Below, one piece after another: positions 47,610 to 57,805 of a DNA stretch of 64,000 nt. The position numbers and the translations under genes were made by a program. The stretch comes from Reyranella sp. (GTDB lineage: Bacteria; Pseudomonadota; Alphaproteobacteria; Reyranellales; Reyranellaceae). Position 1 is the first letter of the stretch, and every line of letters starts with the position of its first letter. The stretch spans positions 124,001 through 188,000 of the forward strand of contig NZ_JAFKJN010000014.1 in assembly GCF_017305915.1 (NCBI RefSeq). The letters run 5' to 3'. The notes below the pieces were generated by a model. It saw only the letters and a list, made by a program, of their open reading frames with translations, had not been told where the DNA came from and searched no databases.

Positions 47610-48170
47610 TTAATGCTTGATGCTGTCGACGCGGGCGCGGTTGGCCTTGCCGCCGCCGTCGCTGTAGTCGAACCACAGCATGTACTTCTCGGCGGTCGAC
47701 ACCCCCCAGCGTGAGACCGAGCGCTGGCCCTTGTCGCCCTGCTCGTTCATCTCGATGACGAAGGCGTCGAACAGCGCGCCGCCGGGACCGGGGCGCTGCT
47801 CGAAGCGGGCGACTGTCAGGATGTAGGTCCAGGTCCGGCCGCCGGCGCTGTAGGAGGCCTCGATCTTCTTGCCGACCTGCAGCGGCCACAGCCGCTCCGG
47901 CTTGATCGCGGCGATGAAGGCCGACGTGTCCTTGCCGTCGGGGCCGGGATTGTCGAACAGCAGGGCGCGCACCTTGAAGGTCGGCCCGCCGACGTTCTGC
48001 ATGACGCAGTCCATGCCCTCCTGGCCGCGCGCGACCAGGTTGGCGCCGCTGTCGAACGCGAAGGTCGTCCCCGGCTTGGGGCAGCCGAACTCCATGGTCT
48101 GGGCGGCGGCGACCGTCGACAGGGCGGCCAAGCCGAAGGCGAGAGAAAGCGCGCGCAGCATGCTCGGCAT
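47610..48170 (-). CDS. Exported hypothetical protein
   Basis: A 186-aa protein with a signal peptide (MLRALSLAFGLAALSTVAAA, processed near AQT). The mature part is beta-rich with two cysteines (EFGCPKPGTTFAFD, GMDCVMQNVGG) that may bond, ending in a WFDYSDGGGKANRARVDS segment. No family is recognised. ATGs at 48170 and 48161 are both possible. It lies 15 bases after the cytochrome gene stop on the same strand, so it may be a periplasmic partner of the cytochrome. Confidence 0.65.
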   Translation of the reverse strand: MPSMLRALSLAFGLAALSTVAAAQTMEFGCPKPGTTFAFDSGANLVARGQEGMDCVMQNVGGPTFKVRALLFDNPGPDGKDTSAFIAAIKPERLWPLQVGKKIEASYSAGGRTWTYILTVARFEQRPGPGGALFDAFVIEMNEQGDKGQRSVSRWGVSTAEKYMLWFDYSDGGGKANRARVDSIKH

Positions 48171-48185
48171 CTTATAGTCGAATTC

Positions 48186-49508
48186 TCAGCGCAGCCGCAG
48201 TGGATCGTTGCGCGTCGAGCGCACCAGCTCTTCGATCTGGTCCCACGGCGGCAGGGTGGTGTAGGCGGTGCGCAGGTAGGTCGCCAGCGCCGCGAGCTCG
48301 TGGTCCGAGAGCTTGTCGCGGAAGGCCGGCATGGCGCCGGGCAGGCCGCCCTGCGCGTCGATGCCGTCGAGGATCGTGAGCAACAGATTGTACGGCCGGT
48401 AGCGGTTCCACAGTGCGGCGTTCAGGCCGAGCGGCGAGCGCGCCACGGTCGGTGGGCTGCCCGGCGCGCCATGGCAGCTCGCGCAATGCTGGAGGTAGAT
48501 CTCCTGGCCCTGCCGCTGCTGGTCGGTCTTGGGTGGCGCGGGGGTCGTGGCGCGGGCCAGCGCCGGCTCGACCGGCGCGGCGAACGGGGCGTTGAGGCTG
48601 GCCAGGTAGGCCGCCATCGCCCGCAGGTCGTCGTCCGGCAGCTTGGCGAGGCCGCGCACGACGCGGCGCATCGGCCCGACCGGCACGCCGTGCGGCGGGC
48701 TGTCGCCGCGGCGCAGGTAGGCGAACAGCTCGGCCTCGGTCCAGCGCGCCGGCGCCGGGTTGATGTCGAGCGCCTCGGCGAACCAGCCGTCGGCCATCGC
48801 GCCGGCATAGGGATGACCGACCTGCTCGGCGCCGAAGCCGTTGCGGTCGGTGTGGCAGTTAGTGCAGGCCGCCAGCCCCTCGGTGAGATAGGCGCCGCGA
48901 TTCCACAGCGCATCGTGCGCCGGGTCCGGCCGGTAGGGCCCGGGCCTGAAGAACAGGATCTTCCACAGCGCCAGCAGCGGCCGCACGTCGGTCGGGAAGC
49001 TGAGCTCGTTGGGCCGGTTCGGCGCCCGCACCGCCGGCCGGGTCATGAAGTAGGCGTAGAGGGCGCGGATGTCGGCGTCCTCGAGCCGCGAGTAGTGGGT
49101 GTAGGGGAAGACCGGGAAGAGATGCCGGCCGTCGCGCGACACGCCCTCGCGCAGGGCACGGAAGAAGGCGCCTTCCGACCAGGCGCCGATGCCGGTTTCC
49201 GCATCGGGCGTCAGGTTGGGCGAATAGAAGAAGCCGACGCGGGTGAAGAGCGGCTTGCCGCCGGCGCCGGCCGGGTCGCCCGGCTTGGTGTGGCAATCGT
49301 CGCAATTGGCCGCGCTCGCCAGCACCTCGCCGCGGGCGACCAGCTCGCGCGGGAAGGCGGTCGGCGGCGGCGGCGCGATCGGCGGGAAGGCCGGCCGCCA
49401 GGCGACGGCGAGCAGCGCAACGATGGCGACCGCAACCACGCCGATCGCTCCCAGGATGTGCTGCCGCGCCAAGACCGTCTTCTCGCTGCCCCCGAAGTCG
49501 GGGCGCAC
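48186..49508 (-). CDS. Triheme membrane-anchored cytochrome c
   Basis: A 440-aa protein with an N-terminal anchor (about residues 18-38) and three haem-binding sites: CDDCH at 69-73, CTNCH at 215-219 and CASCH at 342-346. This three-domain layout matches cytochrome subunits of periplasmic alcohol/aldehyde and related dehydrogenases, passing electrons to the respiratory chain. No dehydrogenase subunit is next to it, so the partner must be elsewhere. The GTG at 49508 abuts a repeat; a TTG 11 codons inside, just before the anchor, is an alternative start. Confidence 0.88.
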   Translation of the reverse strand: MRPDFGGSEKTVLARQHILGAIGVVAVAIVALLAVAWRPAFPPIAPPPPTAFPRELVARGEVLASAANCDDCHTKPGDPAGAGGKPLFTRVGFFYSPNLTPDAETGIGAWSEGAFFRALREGVSRDGRHLFPVFPYTHYSRLEDADIRALYAYFMTRPAVRAPNRPNELSFPTDVRPLLALWKILFFRPGPYRPDPAHDALWNRGAYLTEGLAACTNCHTDRNGFGAEQVGHPYAGAMADGWFAEALDINPAPARWTEAELFAYLRRGDSPPHGVPVGPMRRVVRGLAKLPDDDLRAMAAYLASLNAPFAAPVEPALARATTPAPPKTDQQRQGQEIYLQHCASCHGAPGSPPTVARSPLGLNAALWNRYRPYNLLLTILDGIDAQGGLPGAMPAFRDKLSDHELAALATYLRTAYTTLPPWDQIEELVRSTRNDPLRLR

Positions 49509-49514
49509 CCTAAA

Positions 49515-49585
49515 GCATATTCCGTTCGGCTGGAATCAGCTGGACGGAATATGCCTGCTGCAACAACAACCCCGTGCGCGCATTT
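49515..49585. repeat. GCATATTCCG hairpin element, short form
   Basis: An 18-bp hairpin at 49515-49554 (loop GAAT, two non-Watson-Crick positions) followed by TGCTGCAACAACA..CCGTGCGCGCATTT. This matches the first 71 bases of the element that interrupts parE, lacking the second hairpin. It lies in the gap between the peptide receptor gene and the cytochrome gene. Confidence 0.75.
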
Positions 49586-49594
49586 AGCGGAGGA

Positions 49595-51187
49595 CTAGGC
49601 TGCCAGCCAGATATCGTGCCAACTGGTCGCGAGGATATTGGGGTCGGTGGTGTGGTTCTGCACCTTCGCCGCAGCGACGGTGAAGGTGTCGAGCTCGACC
49701 AGCGGCAGGTCGAACGCCTCCTCGGCCACCGTCTTCTGGAAGTCGACCACCATCGCCTTGCGCGTGGCGGGATCGGTCTCGACCCTGATCCGGTCGACCA
49801 GCGCGTCTGTTTCGGGCGAGGAGAAGCCCGAGGCATTGCGGAAGGGCACGCCCTTCTTGATGCCGTCGCTGGTGTAGTACTGCGTCGTCGTCGGCACCGG
49901 CTCGGACGGGTTGGCCTGGTTGGAGATCGCGAGGTCGAAGTCGTAGTCGGTGTAGAGGCGCTTGATCGCGGCCGCGCGGTCAGGCGCTGCGAGATTGACC
50001 GCCACGCCGATGTCTTCCAGCGCCTGCTTGACCAGGGCGCCGACCTTGGCGTTCTCGGGAAACCAGCCGCCCGCCACGAGGTTGACCGTGAAGCGCGACG
50101 CCTTGCCGTTGCGCTTGTAGCCCGCCGCGTCGAGCAGCGCCGCCGCCTTCTTGGGATCGAACGCGGTGCTGTAGATGTCGGGCGTGTAGAACGCCGTGTT
50201 GGGCGAGAAGATCGGGCCCGTGCCGGGACGGGCATAGCCGTAATAGACCGTCCTGGCGATCTGGCCGCGGTCGATGGCGAGGAACATCGCCTGCCGCACC
50301 TCGCGCTTGGCGAACAGCGGCTTGCGACAGTTGCATTCCATCGTGGTCGCCCAGACCGCTTCCTCGTAGCCCTCCGTCGTGGCGACGAGCTTGCCGTTGG
50401 TCAGCCGCTTAATCTCGGTCGGCGACACCGGATTGAACACGCCGACCTGGATCTCGCCCGCCTCCAGCGCCGCGGCGCGGCCGGCAGGATCGCGCACGAA
50501 GCGCAGCACCAGGCGGTCCATGTAGGGGAAGCCCGGGCGCCAGTAGTCGTCGTTGCGCACCAGCTCGATGTGGCTGCCGCGCACCCACTGCTTGAGCTTC
50601 CACGGCCCGGTACCGATCGGCGCGTCGTTGGCCGGATTGGCGAGCGCATCGCTGCCGGCATAGACATGCCTGGGCAGCACGTAGTTCACGCTGCCGCTCA
50701 GCAGCGAAGCGAAGGTGAACTCGGGCATCGGGCGGGAGTAGCTGATCACCACCGTGCCGGCGTCCGGCGTCTCGACGCCGCTGTAGTCGGCCATCGAGGC
50801 GGTCGCGGCATACTTCTTCCAGACCTCGTCGACCGAATAGGCGACGTCGTCGGCGGTCATCGGCTTGCCGTCATGGAACTTCACGCCCTCGCGGAGCTTG
50901 ACGGTGTAGGACCTGAAGTCGTCGGCCGGCTTCCAGCTCTCGGCCAGCTCGCCGGCGAACGCGCCATCTCTCTGGCGGCGGGCCAGCCGCTCGAGCAGCT
51001 TCGACGAGGAGAAGGTCGGGCCGGGGCCGCCGCCCGACGGCACGTAGCAGGCCTGCGGCTCGCCGCCGCCCCAAGTGGCAACGAGGGTACCGCCGCGTCG
51101 CGGTTCCTCTGCAAGTAGCGGTCTGCCGATCGTCAGGCCGGTCGCGAGCGCGCCGGCGCCGAATACGCGGCGCGAAACTGAGGTCAT
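49595..51187 (-). CDS. Family 5 (peptide/nickel-type) ABC substrate-binding protein
   Basis: A 530-aa receptor with a Tat signal (TSVSRRVFGAGALATGL, processed near LAEE). It shows the SBP_5 blocks LLERLARRQRDGAFAGELAE, YTVKLREGVKFHDGKPMTAD, APIGTGPWKLKQWVRG and REVRQAMFLAIDRGQIA. It binds oligopeptides or other organic solutes in the periplasm. No permease or ATPase gene is nearby. It starts 21 bases after the thioesterase gene, so it is the last gene of a leftward catabolic run whose substrate it may capture. Confidence 0.9.
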   Translation of the reverse strand: MTSVSRRVFGAGALATGLTIGRPLLAEEPRRGGTLVATWGGGEPQACYVPSGGGPGPTFSSSKLLERLARRQRDGAFAGELAESWKPADDFRSYTVKLREGVKFHDGKPMTADDVAYSVDEVWKKYAATASMADYSGVETPDAGTVVISYSRPMPEFTFASLLSGSVNYVLPRHVYAGSDALANPANDAPIGTGPWKLKQWVRGSHIELVRNDDYWRPGFPYMDRLVLRFVRDPAGRAAALEAGEIQVGVFNPVSPTEIKRLTNGKLVATTEGYEEAVWATTMECNCRKPLFAKREVRQAMFLAIDRGQIARTVYYGYARPGTGPIFSPNTAFYTPDIYSTAFDPKKAAALLDAAGYKRNGKASRFTVNLVAGGWFPENAKVGALVKQALEDIGVAVNLAAPDRAAAIKRLYTDYDFDLAISNQANPSEPVPTTTQYYTSDGIKKGVPFRNASGFSSPETDALVDRIRVETDPATRKAMVVDFQKTVAEEAFDLPLVELDTFTVAAAKVQNHTTDPNILATSWHDIWLAA

Positions 51188-51208
51188 CGGTCTCCCTGCT
51201 AAGGGACG

Positions 51209-51637
51209 CTAACTGCTCAGGGTCGAATAGGTTGCGCGGCCGATCGCCAGCAGGGCCTTCTGCTCGTTGAAGACATCGACATCGACCACGCCCACGCTCT
51301 TGCCGCTGCGGCGGACCGTGGCGGTTGTGATCAGCGCCGTCTTGATCGCCGGCCGCAAATAGTCGACCCGGAAGTTCACGGTCGGCAGGCCGCGGCGCAG
51401 CGCCATGATCAGCGCATAGTCGCCGACCGTGTCGATGATCGCCGCGATCGGTCCGCCGTGCCACTGGCCGGTGCCCTTGCCGCGTTCGAACTCGGGCTTC
51501 ATCTCGCAGCGCATGGTGATGCGCTCGTGCGCCGGGTCGGTCTCGACCACCTTCAGGCCCATGAAGGCGATGAAGGGCGAGGCGTCGAGGTACTTCTGGA
51601 TCTCCTCGCCGCTCAGGGGCTTCACCTCGTCGCTCAC
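51209..51637 (-). CDS. PaaI-type hotdog thioesterase
   Basis: A 142-aa hotdog-fold protein: GTGQWHGGPIAAIIDTVGDY is the catalytic helix region (HGG in PaaI-like enzymes), and LPTVNFRVDYLRPAIKTALI is the following strand. It hydrolyses acyl-CoA thioesters, often to rescue CoA from aryl or dead-end intermediates. The GTG at 51637 overlaps the oxidoreductase stop by 4 bases. The nearby CoA ligase makes an acyl-CoA substrate plausible. Confidence 0.88.
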   Translation of the reverse strand: MSDEVKPLSGEEIQKYLDASPFIAFMGLKVVETDPAHERITMRCEMKPEFERGKGTGQWHGGPIAAIIDTVGDYALIMALRRGLPTVNFRVDYLRPAIKTALITTATVRRSGKSVGVVDVDVFNEQKALLAIGRATYSTLSS

Positions 51638-52647
51638 GGCGTCACCACGATCTTGCCGAACACTTCGCGGTCCTCGATGACGCGCAGCGCCTCGCGCGCT
51701 TCCTCGAGCCTGAAGGTCTTGTCGACCAGCACCTTGAGCTTGCCGCTCTGCACCAGCTCGAGCAGCTTCTCGATGTCGGAGCGCATCCAGCCGTTGGAGC
51801 CCAGCACCTTGAGCTCGAAGGTCCAGATGAAGCGGATGTCCTCCTTGGGATCGAAGCCCGCGGTGGCGCCGCAGGTCAGCAGCCGGCCGCCGACCTTGAG
51901 CACGCGCAGCGACTTCACCCAGGTGTCGCCGCCGGTGTAGTTCACCACCACGTCGATGCCGAGATCGGTGCCGGCGCCGCGCCGCGTCGGCTTGCCGTGC
52001 ATCGCGTAGACCTCTTTCACGAAGTCCTTCTCGATGTAGTTGATCGTCTTGTCGGCGCCGAGCTCCATCAGGCGCTTGGCCTTGGCATCGGTGCCGGCGC
52101 AGGCGACCACCTCGGCGCCGGCCAGCTTGGCGAGCTGCAGGCAGCACACGCCGACGCCGCCCGAGGCGCCCAGGATCAGCACCTTCTCGCCCTTCGCGAC
52201 ATGGCCGTTGGTCACCATCATGCGCAGCGCCGTGCCGTAGGCGACCGGCAGGGCGGCGGCGTCGGCGAAGCTCACGCCTTCGGGGATCTTCACGAGCTGG
52301 TGCGCCCGCGCGCGGCACAGCTCGGCCAGGCCGCCATGCACCGTCTCGCCCATCAAGCCGCCTTCGACGCGGTTGATCGGGTCGACCAGCACGCGGTCGC
52401 CCTTCTTCCAGCCCGTGACGCCCGGGCCGACTTCGGCGATCTCGCCTGCGACGTCGAGGCCCATGATTGCCGGCATCGGCACCTTGATGCCGGGCATGCC
52501 GCGGCGGGTGAAGACGTCGTGGTAGTTCAGCGACGCGGCCTTCACCGCCACGATCACGTCGCCCTCGCCGGGCGTCGGATCGGGAAAGTGGGCGTCGAAG
52601 GTGAGCGCTTCGGGCCCGCCATGGGCACGAACGACAGCTGCTTTCAT
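51634..52647 (-). CDS. Zinc-independent quinone oxidoreductase/alcohol dehydrogenase family (MDR)
   Basis: A 337-aa medium-chain dehydrogenase/reductase: GroES-like N-domain with PAIMGLDVAGEIAEVGPGV and GDRVLVDPI, then a Rossmann domain with VLILGASGGVGVCCLQLAKL for NADP. The structural-zinc cysteine cluster is not evident. Such enzymes reduce enones, quinones or enoyl-CoA with NADPH. It overlaps the thioesterase start and is separated from the upstream ligase by the repeat at 52664-52738. Confidence 0.88.
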   Translation of the reverse strand: MKAAVVRAHGGPEALTFDAHFPDPTPGEGDVIVAVKAASLNYHDVFTRRGMPGIKVPMPAIMGLDVAGEIAEVGPGVTGWKKGDRVLVDPINRVEGGLMGETVHGGLAELCRARAHQLVKIPEGVSFADAAALPVAYGTALRMMVTNGHVAKGEKVLILGASGGVGVCCLQLAKLAGAEVVACAGTDAKAKRLMELGADKTINYIEKDFVKEVYAMHGKPTRRGAGTDLGIDVVVNYTGGDTWVKSLRVLKVGGRLLTCGATAGFDPKEDIRFIWTFELKVLGSNGWMRSDIEKLLELVQSGKLKVLVDKTFRLEEAREALRVIEDREVFGKIVVTP

Positions 52648-52663
52648 TGTGATCTCCTGCTTG

Positions 52664-52708
52664 ATGTCATCCCGAGCGCAGCGAGGGATCTATGGCGGTG
52701 CATGGATC

Positions 52709-52738
<30 letters not shown>
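52664..52738. repeat. 29-bp inverted repeat (TGTCATCC family)
   Basis: Arms 52664-52692 and 52710-52738 pair with one mismatch; ends read ATGTCATCCCGAGCG. The right arm lies within the 3' end of the CoA ligase and provides its last residues and stop codon at 52709-52711. It fills the gap to the oxidoreductase start. Confidence 0.82.
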
Positions 52739-54240
<1,502 letters not shown>

Positions 54241-54244
<4 letters not shown>

Positions 54245-55095
54245 TCGGTGAACTCCAGGGTCGCGTTCATCGCCTCCTTGGCGGGCACGATGAGGCGGTC
54301 GTCTTTCTGGATGAACGGAATCTGGCCGGCCTCCAGCGCCGCGGCCGCCTTGGCGAGCGAGGTGGTGCGCAAGGTGAGCGCGGCCATATACGCCTTGCGG
54401 CCATCGGAATCGGGCGCCGCGCCGCCGAGTTGGGCCTTCATCTCGGCTTCGGTGACGATGTCGAAGCGCGAATTGCCGATCACGACCGTCTTGCCGTTCC
54501 GGATGTCGCGCACTGCCTCGGGTCCGAACATGTCGGCATAGAGCTTGGCCCCCGCGGCAGGATCGGGCTCGACGATGACTGCGCGCTCGACCGCGACGGT
54601 GCCGTTCGCATGGTGGCGCCACTCGTCGCGCCAGACCAGGTCGCGGGTGAAATGGTGGCAGTAGTAGATGCGGCCGTAGGGCACGACTCCGGCCTTCATG
54701 CGGATGGTGCGGAAGCGGGCATCGCGCTCTTCGGTACCATTGGGGCCGCCAGTGTATTGCACGGGCCGCGTGAATTCGCTGGGCGGATCGAACGGCAGGC
54801 CGGCTTTGGCCAGCGCGGCGTAGGTGATCGCCGAATCCTCGGAGCCGAACACCAGACCGTTCAGCCCATAGGAGTAGGTCAGCAGGTCAAGCCGGCCCGA
54901 TGTTGCGTTTTTCGGAACAGCGATCAGCTCGAGATAGTCGGTGCCGAACATCGCCAGGTGATTCGTCGAGCCCAGCGAGTGATAGCCGCGCGCGGTCAGG
55001 GTGAATCCCAGCCGGCGGTAGATGTCCGCAGCGCGGTCCATGTCGTCGCGCGCGTTGATCACCACGTGGTCGAGCGTCGGCACCGGCAGTGTCAT
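54241..55095 (-). CDS. Glyoxalase_3-type VOC protein
   Basis: A 284-aa protein with a VOC half near the N-terminus (TLDHVVINARDDMDRAADIY, FTLTARGYHSLGSTNHLAMF, DYLELIAVP) and a diverged second half. This is the layout of the Glyoxalase-like (PF13468) group. His10 and the Glu in YLELI are candidate metal ligands. Function is unassigned; the group includes dioxygenase-like and isomerase-like members. First gene of the leftward operon, divergent from hydantoinase B across 83 bases. Confidence 0.83.
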
Positions 55096-55178
55096 GAATT
55101 TCCTCCAACCCGGCGGGTATCTTGGCAGGGCTCGACAGCCCCTGTCATCCCGGGCGAGGCGAGGGTAACGTGCCGGGC

Positions 55179-56936
55179 ATGAGACCCAATCATCCGCTTT
55201 CCCGTATCGCCAATCAGGTCATGTGGGACCGCCTGATCGCCGTCGTCGAGGAGCAGGCCCAGACGCTGGTCCGCACCGCCTTCGGCACGCCGACGCGCGA
55301 GGCGGGCGACCTCTCGGCCGGCGTCTACGACCGCCAGGGCCGGATGCTCGCCCAGGCGGTCACCGGCACGCCGGGCCACGTCAACTCGATGGCGGTCAGC
55401 GTCAGCCACGTGCTGAACAAGATCCCGTTGGCCGAGATGAGCGAGGGCGACGTCTTCATCCTCAACGATCCCTGGCAGGGAACCGGCCATCTCAACGACA
55501 TCGTGATCGTCACGCCGACTTTCCGGCGCGGGCCAGATGGACAGAAGAGGGCGGTCGGCTTCTTCGCCGACACCCTGCACGTGGTCGATATCGGCGGCCG
55601 CGGCATCGTCGGCGCCGCGCAGCAGGTCTACGAAGAGGGGATCTACATCCCCATCACCAAGATCATCGACAAGGGCAAGGTCAACCAGTGGCTGATGGAC
55701 CTGATCGCCGCCAACGTGCGCGAGCCGATCCAGGTGCTGGGCGACATCTACTCGCTGATCTCGAGCAACGAGGTCGGCGGCCGCCGCCTCGCCGCGATGA
55801 TGGACGAGTTCGAGCTCGAGCATCTCGACGATCTCGCGAGCCACATCCTCGACAATTCGCGCGCCGCGAGCCTCGCCGCGATCAACCGGCTGAAGCCCGG
55901 CACCTACCACAACGAGATGACGGTCGACGGCATCAACGGCAAGCCGATGACCTTCAAGGCCAGGCTGACGGTCGGACCGGACGGCATCGACGTCGAGTAC
56001 TACGACGTCCCGGGCACGGTCGCGCTCGGGCTCAACGTGCCGATGTGCTACACCGACGCCTACACCGCGTTCGGCATCAAGTGCATCGTGGCGCCCAAGG
56101 TGCCGAACAACTACGCCTCGCTCGCCACCATCCGCACCACGGCGCCCGAGGGCAGCATCCTCAACGTCAAGCATCCCGCGGCGGTCGCGGCGCGCTCGAC
56201 GATCGGCCACATGCTGCCCGACATCATGTTCGGCTGCCTGATCCAGGCGCTGCCTGACGGTGTGCCGGCCGAGGGCACCTCGTGCCTGTGGAACCTGCGG
56301 CTGATGGGCGGGCTCGGCCGCGCCGAGCTGACGCCCGAGCAGATGAAGACGGCGACGCCCTACAACGTGATGTCGTTCCATTCCGGCGGCACCGGCGCGC
56401 GGCCGCAGTCGGACGGCCTCAGCGCGACGGCGTTCCCCAGCGGCGTGAAGAACGTGCCGGTCGAGATCACCGAGACGCTGGCGCCGCTGGTCATCTGGTC
56501 GAAGGAGTACCGCCAGGATTCGGGCGGCGCCGGCGAGCATCGCGGCGGCCTCGGCCAGGTGATGGAGATCGGCAGCGCCGAGAACATGCCGTTCGGCATC
56601 TCGCCGACCTTCGACCGCGTCGTCTTCCCGGCGCGCGGCCGACTGGGCGGCCAACCCGGCGCCAACGGCAACATCGAGATCGCGGACGGCAAGACCCTGC
56701 CACCCAAGGCGCATTCCTCGATCCCGGCCGGCGAGCGCCTGCGCGTCTCGATGCCGGGCGGCGGCGGCTATGGCGACCCGCACAAGCGCCCGGCCGACAA
56801 GGTCGCTGAGGACGTGATGCTGGGCCTGGTCTCGGTGACGGCCGCGCGCGATCTCTACGGTGTCGCGGTTTCACAGGACGGCGTGATAGACCATGCCGAG
56901 ACGGCGCGCCTCAGGACGAAGGTCGCCGCCGAATAG
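55179..56936 (+). CDS. Hydantoinase B/oxoprolinase-family protein
   Basis: A 585-aa HyuB/AcxA-type subunit: NQVMWDRLIAVVEEQAQTLV at the start, GDVFILNDPWQGTGHLNDIV, and the Gly-rich ending RVSMPGGGGYGDPHKRP. Full family length. These proteins act with HyuA in ATP-dependent hydrolysis of hydantoins or 5-oxoproline or in ketone carboxylation. HyuA is absent here. The start is the ATG at 55179; the preceding bases at about 55143 hold a half copy of the TGTCATCC repeat. Confidence 0.88.
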   Translation: MRPNHPLSRIANQVMWDRLIAVVEEQAQTLVRTAFGTPTREAGDLSAGVYDRQGRMLAQAVTGTPGHVNSMAVSVSHVLNKIPLAEMSEGDVFILNDPWQGTGHLNDIVIVTPTFRRGPDGQKRAVGFFADTLHVVDIGGRGIVGAAQQVYEEGIYIPITKIIDKGKVNQWLMDLIAANVREPIQVLGDIYSLISSNEVGGRRLAAMMDEFELEHLDDLASHILDNSRAASLAAINRLKPGTYHNEMTVDGINGKPMTFKARLTVGPDGIDVEYYDVPGTVALGLNVPMCYTDAYTAFGIKCIVAPKVPNNYASLATIRTTAPEGSILNVKHPAAVAARSTIGHMLPDIMFGCLIQALPDGVPAEGTSCLWNLRLMGGLGRAELTPEQMKTATPYNVMSFHSGGTGARPQSDGLSATAFPSGVKNVPVEITETLAPLVIWSKEYRQDSGGAGEHRGGLGQVMEIGSAENMPFGISPTFDRVVFPARGRLGGQPGANGNIEIADGKTLPPKAHSSIPAGERLRVSMPGGGGYGDPHKRPADKVAEDVMLGLVSVTAARDLYGVAVSQDGVIDHAETARLRTKVAAE

Positions 56937-56949
56937 AGCGGGAGCGACC

Positions 56950-57345
56950 ATGAAAGCATCAGTGTTGAGTTTCCGGATGGCGGTGCTGTGCCTGATCGCC
57001 GGCATGCTGTGGGGCCTGCACATGGCGATCAGCCAGGATCATTCGGCGCATCCGGCGCATGCCCATCTCAACCTGCTGGGCTGGGTCAGTCTGTTCCTGT
57101 TCGGCCTCTACTACCGCCTGCATCCGGCGCTGGAGCATGACAAGCGCGCTCACGTGCAGGTCTGGAGCTGGCTGGTCGGCACGGTCGTGATGGCGATCGG
57201 CGTCGGTCTGGTGCACACCGGCACGATGGCGGGCGAGCCCTTTGCCGCGATCGGCTCGCTCATCGTCTTCGCGTCGGTCCTGCTGTTCGCCTGGCTGCTG
57301 TTCCGGAGCGAGTCCGCGAGCGCGGCGGTGGCACCGGCGGAGTAG
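56950..57345 (+). CDS. Small membrane protein, cytochrome-oxidase-subunit-I-like
   Basis: A 131-aa protein with four hydrophobic helices. The loop HPAHAHLNLLGWVSLFLFGL, with closely spaced histidines at the start of helix 2, resembles haem-ligand helices of cbb3 oxidase subunit I and NnrS-like proteins. It is too short to be an oxidase. It begins 13 bases after the hydantoinase B stop, and its 3' end overlaps the convergent NUDIX gene by 86 bases. Function unknown; haem binding is a guess. Confidence 0.65.
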   Translation: MKASVLSFRMAVLCLIAGMLWGLHMAISQDHSAHPAHAHLNLLGWVSLFLFGLYYRLHPALEHDKRAHVQVWSWLVGTVVMAIGVGLVHTGTMAGEPFAAIGSLIVFASVLLFAWLLFRSESASAAVAPAE

Positions 57346-57805
57346 GCACGCCGAGCCTTTCCAGGAGCTGGACCAGCAGGGGCACCTGCCCCGGCGTGAT
57401 CTTCCGGAGCGCTGTCGGCCCGTCGAACCACGCCGCGCGATCCACCTCAGGGAAGGCCTGTCGCTTGCCCGAGCGCGGCGGCCATTCGATCTCGAAGGTG
57501 TTGCTGGTAATCGATGACGCATCGAGATCGTGCTCGATCGCCCAAGCCTCGATTGTCTTGCCGCTGGCGATCTTCACCGGATCGAGCGGCGTAAAGGTGC
57601 CGTCGATCGTCTGGCCGGTCTCCTCCGCGAACTCGCGTTGCGCCGCCTTCAGCGGCTCCTCGTCGGGATCGATCTCGCCCTTGGGGATCGACCAGGCGCC
57701 ATCGTCCTTGTTCTTCCAGAACGGTCCGCCGGGATGGACGAGGAACAGCTCGACCGCGCCGCCGCGCCGGCGCCAGGCAAGGATGCCGGCGCTGCGCTTC
57801 TTCAC
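57260..57805 (-). CDS. NUDIX hydrolase
   Basis: A 181-aa protein with a complete NUDIX box, GEIDPDEEPLKAAQREFAEE followed by TGQ, which binds metal and cleaves nucleoside diphosphate-X bonds. It starts MKKRSAGILAWRRRGGAVEL and has SIPKGEI before the box, similar to small NUDIX proteins linked to house-cleaning. The last 30 residues are Pro/Arg/Thr-rich and lie over the convergent membrane-protein gene, so they may not be conserved. Its start overlaps the CoA ligase stop by 4 bases. Confidence 0.9.
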   Translation of the reverse strand: MKKRSAGILAWRRRGGAVELFLVHPGGPFWKNKDDGAWSIPKGEIDPDEEPLKAAQREFAEETGQTIDGTFTPLDPVKIASGKTIEAWAIEHDLDASSITSNTFEIEWPPRSGKRQAFPEVDRAAWFDGPTALRKITPGQVPLLVQLLERLGVPTPPVPPPRSRTRSGTAARRTAGPTRRR

